This document shows positions 63,894 to 64,000 of a stretch of DNA of 64,000 nucleotides, piece after piece; position 1 is the first letter of the stretch, and each line of letters opens with the position of its first letter. The DNA is from Parabacteroides faecis. GTDB lineage: Bacteria > Bacteroidota > Bacteroidia > Bacteroidales > Tannerellaceae. The notes under the pieces are model-generated. The model saw nothing but the letters and a program-made list of their open reading frames with translations, was not told the DNA's origin and made no database searches. The stretch lies in contig NZ_BMPB01000001.1 in assembly GCF_014647375.1 (NCBI RefSeq), positions 434,001 to 498,000 of the forward strand. The letters are read 5' to 3'. The translations under genes and the position numbers were made by a program.

Positions 63894-64000
63894 CTATCCT
63901 CCGATAACCGTCACATACCGTAAAAGCTCGCAATTCCCGTCGATATCCAGTATGCCTTTTTTTAATAATTCGCTTTCCAGCCTCTTAAACGACACCTCTC
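63894..64000 (-). CDS. C-terminal fragment of an unknown protein, cut by window edge
   Basis: A minus-strand frame enters from the right edge and ends at TAG (63894-63896) after 34 complete codons, reading EVSFKRLESELLKKGILDI and then DGNCELLRYVTVIGG. It is preceded by no stop within the window. The fragment is too short to assign a family. It lies 81 bases from the sigma gene start, so the promoter of that gene may overlap its end. Confidence 0.5.
   Translation of the reverse strand, partial: EVSFKRLESELLKKGILDIDGNCELLRYVTVIGG

Overview
The window reads as chromosomal DNA of a gut-type Bacteroidales. The evidence is three SusC/SusD pairs, two ECF sigma/FecR pairs of the polysaccharide-utilisation type, a serine-type sulfatase, promoters matching the Bacteroidetes -7 box TAnnTTTG, and a secreted protease with a type IX secretion tail. 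Parabacteroides is a plausible genus, but no rRNA or other marker here proves it.

Region 1 (1-32987, all minus strand) is a large rhamnose-linked glycan locus. In transcription order it runs: ECF sigma factor, FecR anti-sigma, STN-type SusC, SusD, GH31, GH97, a beta-propeller lipoprotein, an NPCBM enzyme, a GH123-like enzyme, a DUF5107/TPR protein, GH78, a second SusC/SusD pair, and a GH106 cut by the left edge. Strong hairpins at 23.8, 17.4, 10.9, 7.0 and 1.9 kb split it into several transcripts. The second SusC has a run of 12 G at codons 6-10, inside its signal peptide. Any single-base slip closes the frame, so this importer looks phase variable. GH78, GH106, GH97 and GH31 together suggest a pectic or arabinogalactan-type glycan rich in rhamnose and galactose.

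Region 2 (33-40.5 kb) holds a lone small XRE regulator, an AT-rich spacer of 730 bp, mutS, a divergent serine-type sulfatase, and a C10 (streptopain-like) protease.

Region 3 (40.56-46.8 kb) is the most unusual part: a GC-rich cassette encoding a winged-helix protein, a DnaB-type helicase, a CHC2/TOPRIM primase, an HU-like protein, a DUF4248 protein, a cytoplasm-made glucosaminidase, a small membrane protein, and an unknown 161-residue protein. It has no visible integrase, capsid or relaxase gene. Three of its gaps carry short repeats with a GTC-type core (GAC on the other strand), mostly spaced 10-12 bp, and one lies beside an AT-rich stretch. Together this looks like a replication module with its own iteron-like origin sites plus a lysis pair. 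I propose it as a cryptic or domesticated mobile replicon.

Region 4 (46.9-63.8 kb, minus strand) is a second complete locus: ECF sigma factor, FecR, STN-type SusC, SusD, then four exported proteins. Two of the four are paralogues, and none of the four fits a glycosidase family I can name with confidence, so the substrate is unknown. A 34-codon gene end is cut by the right edge.
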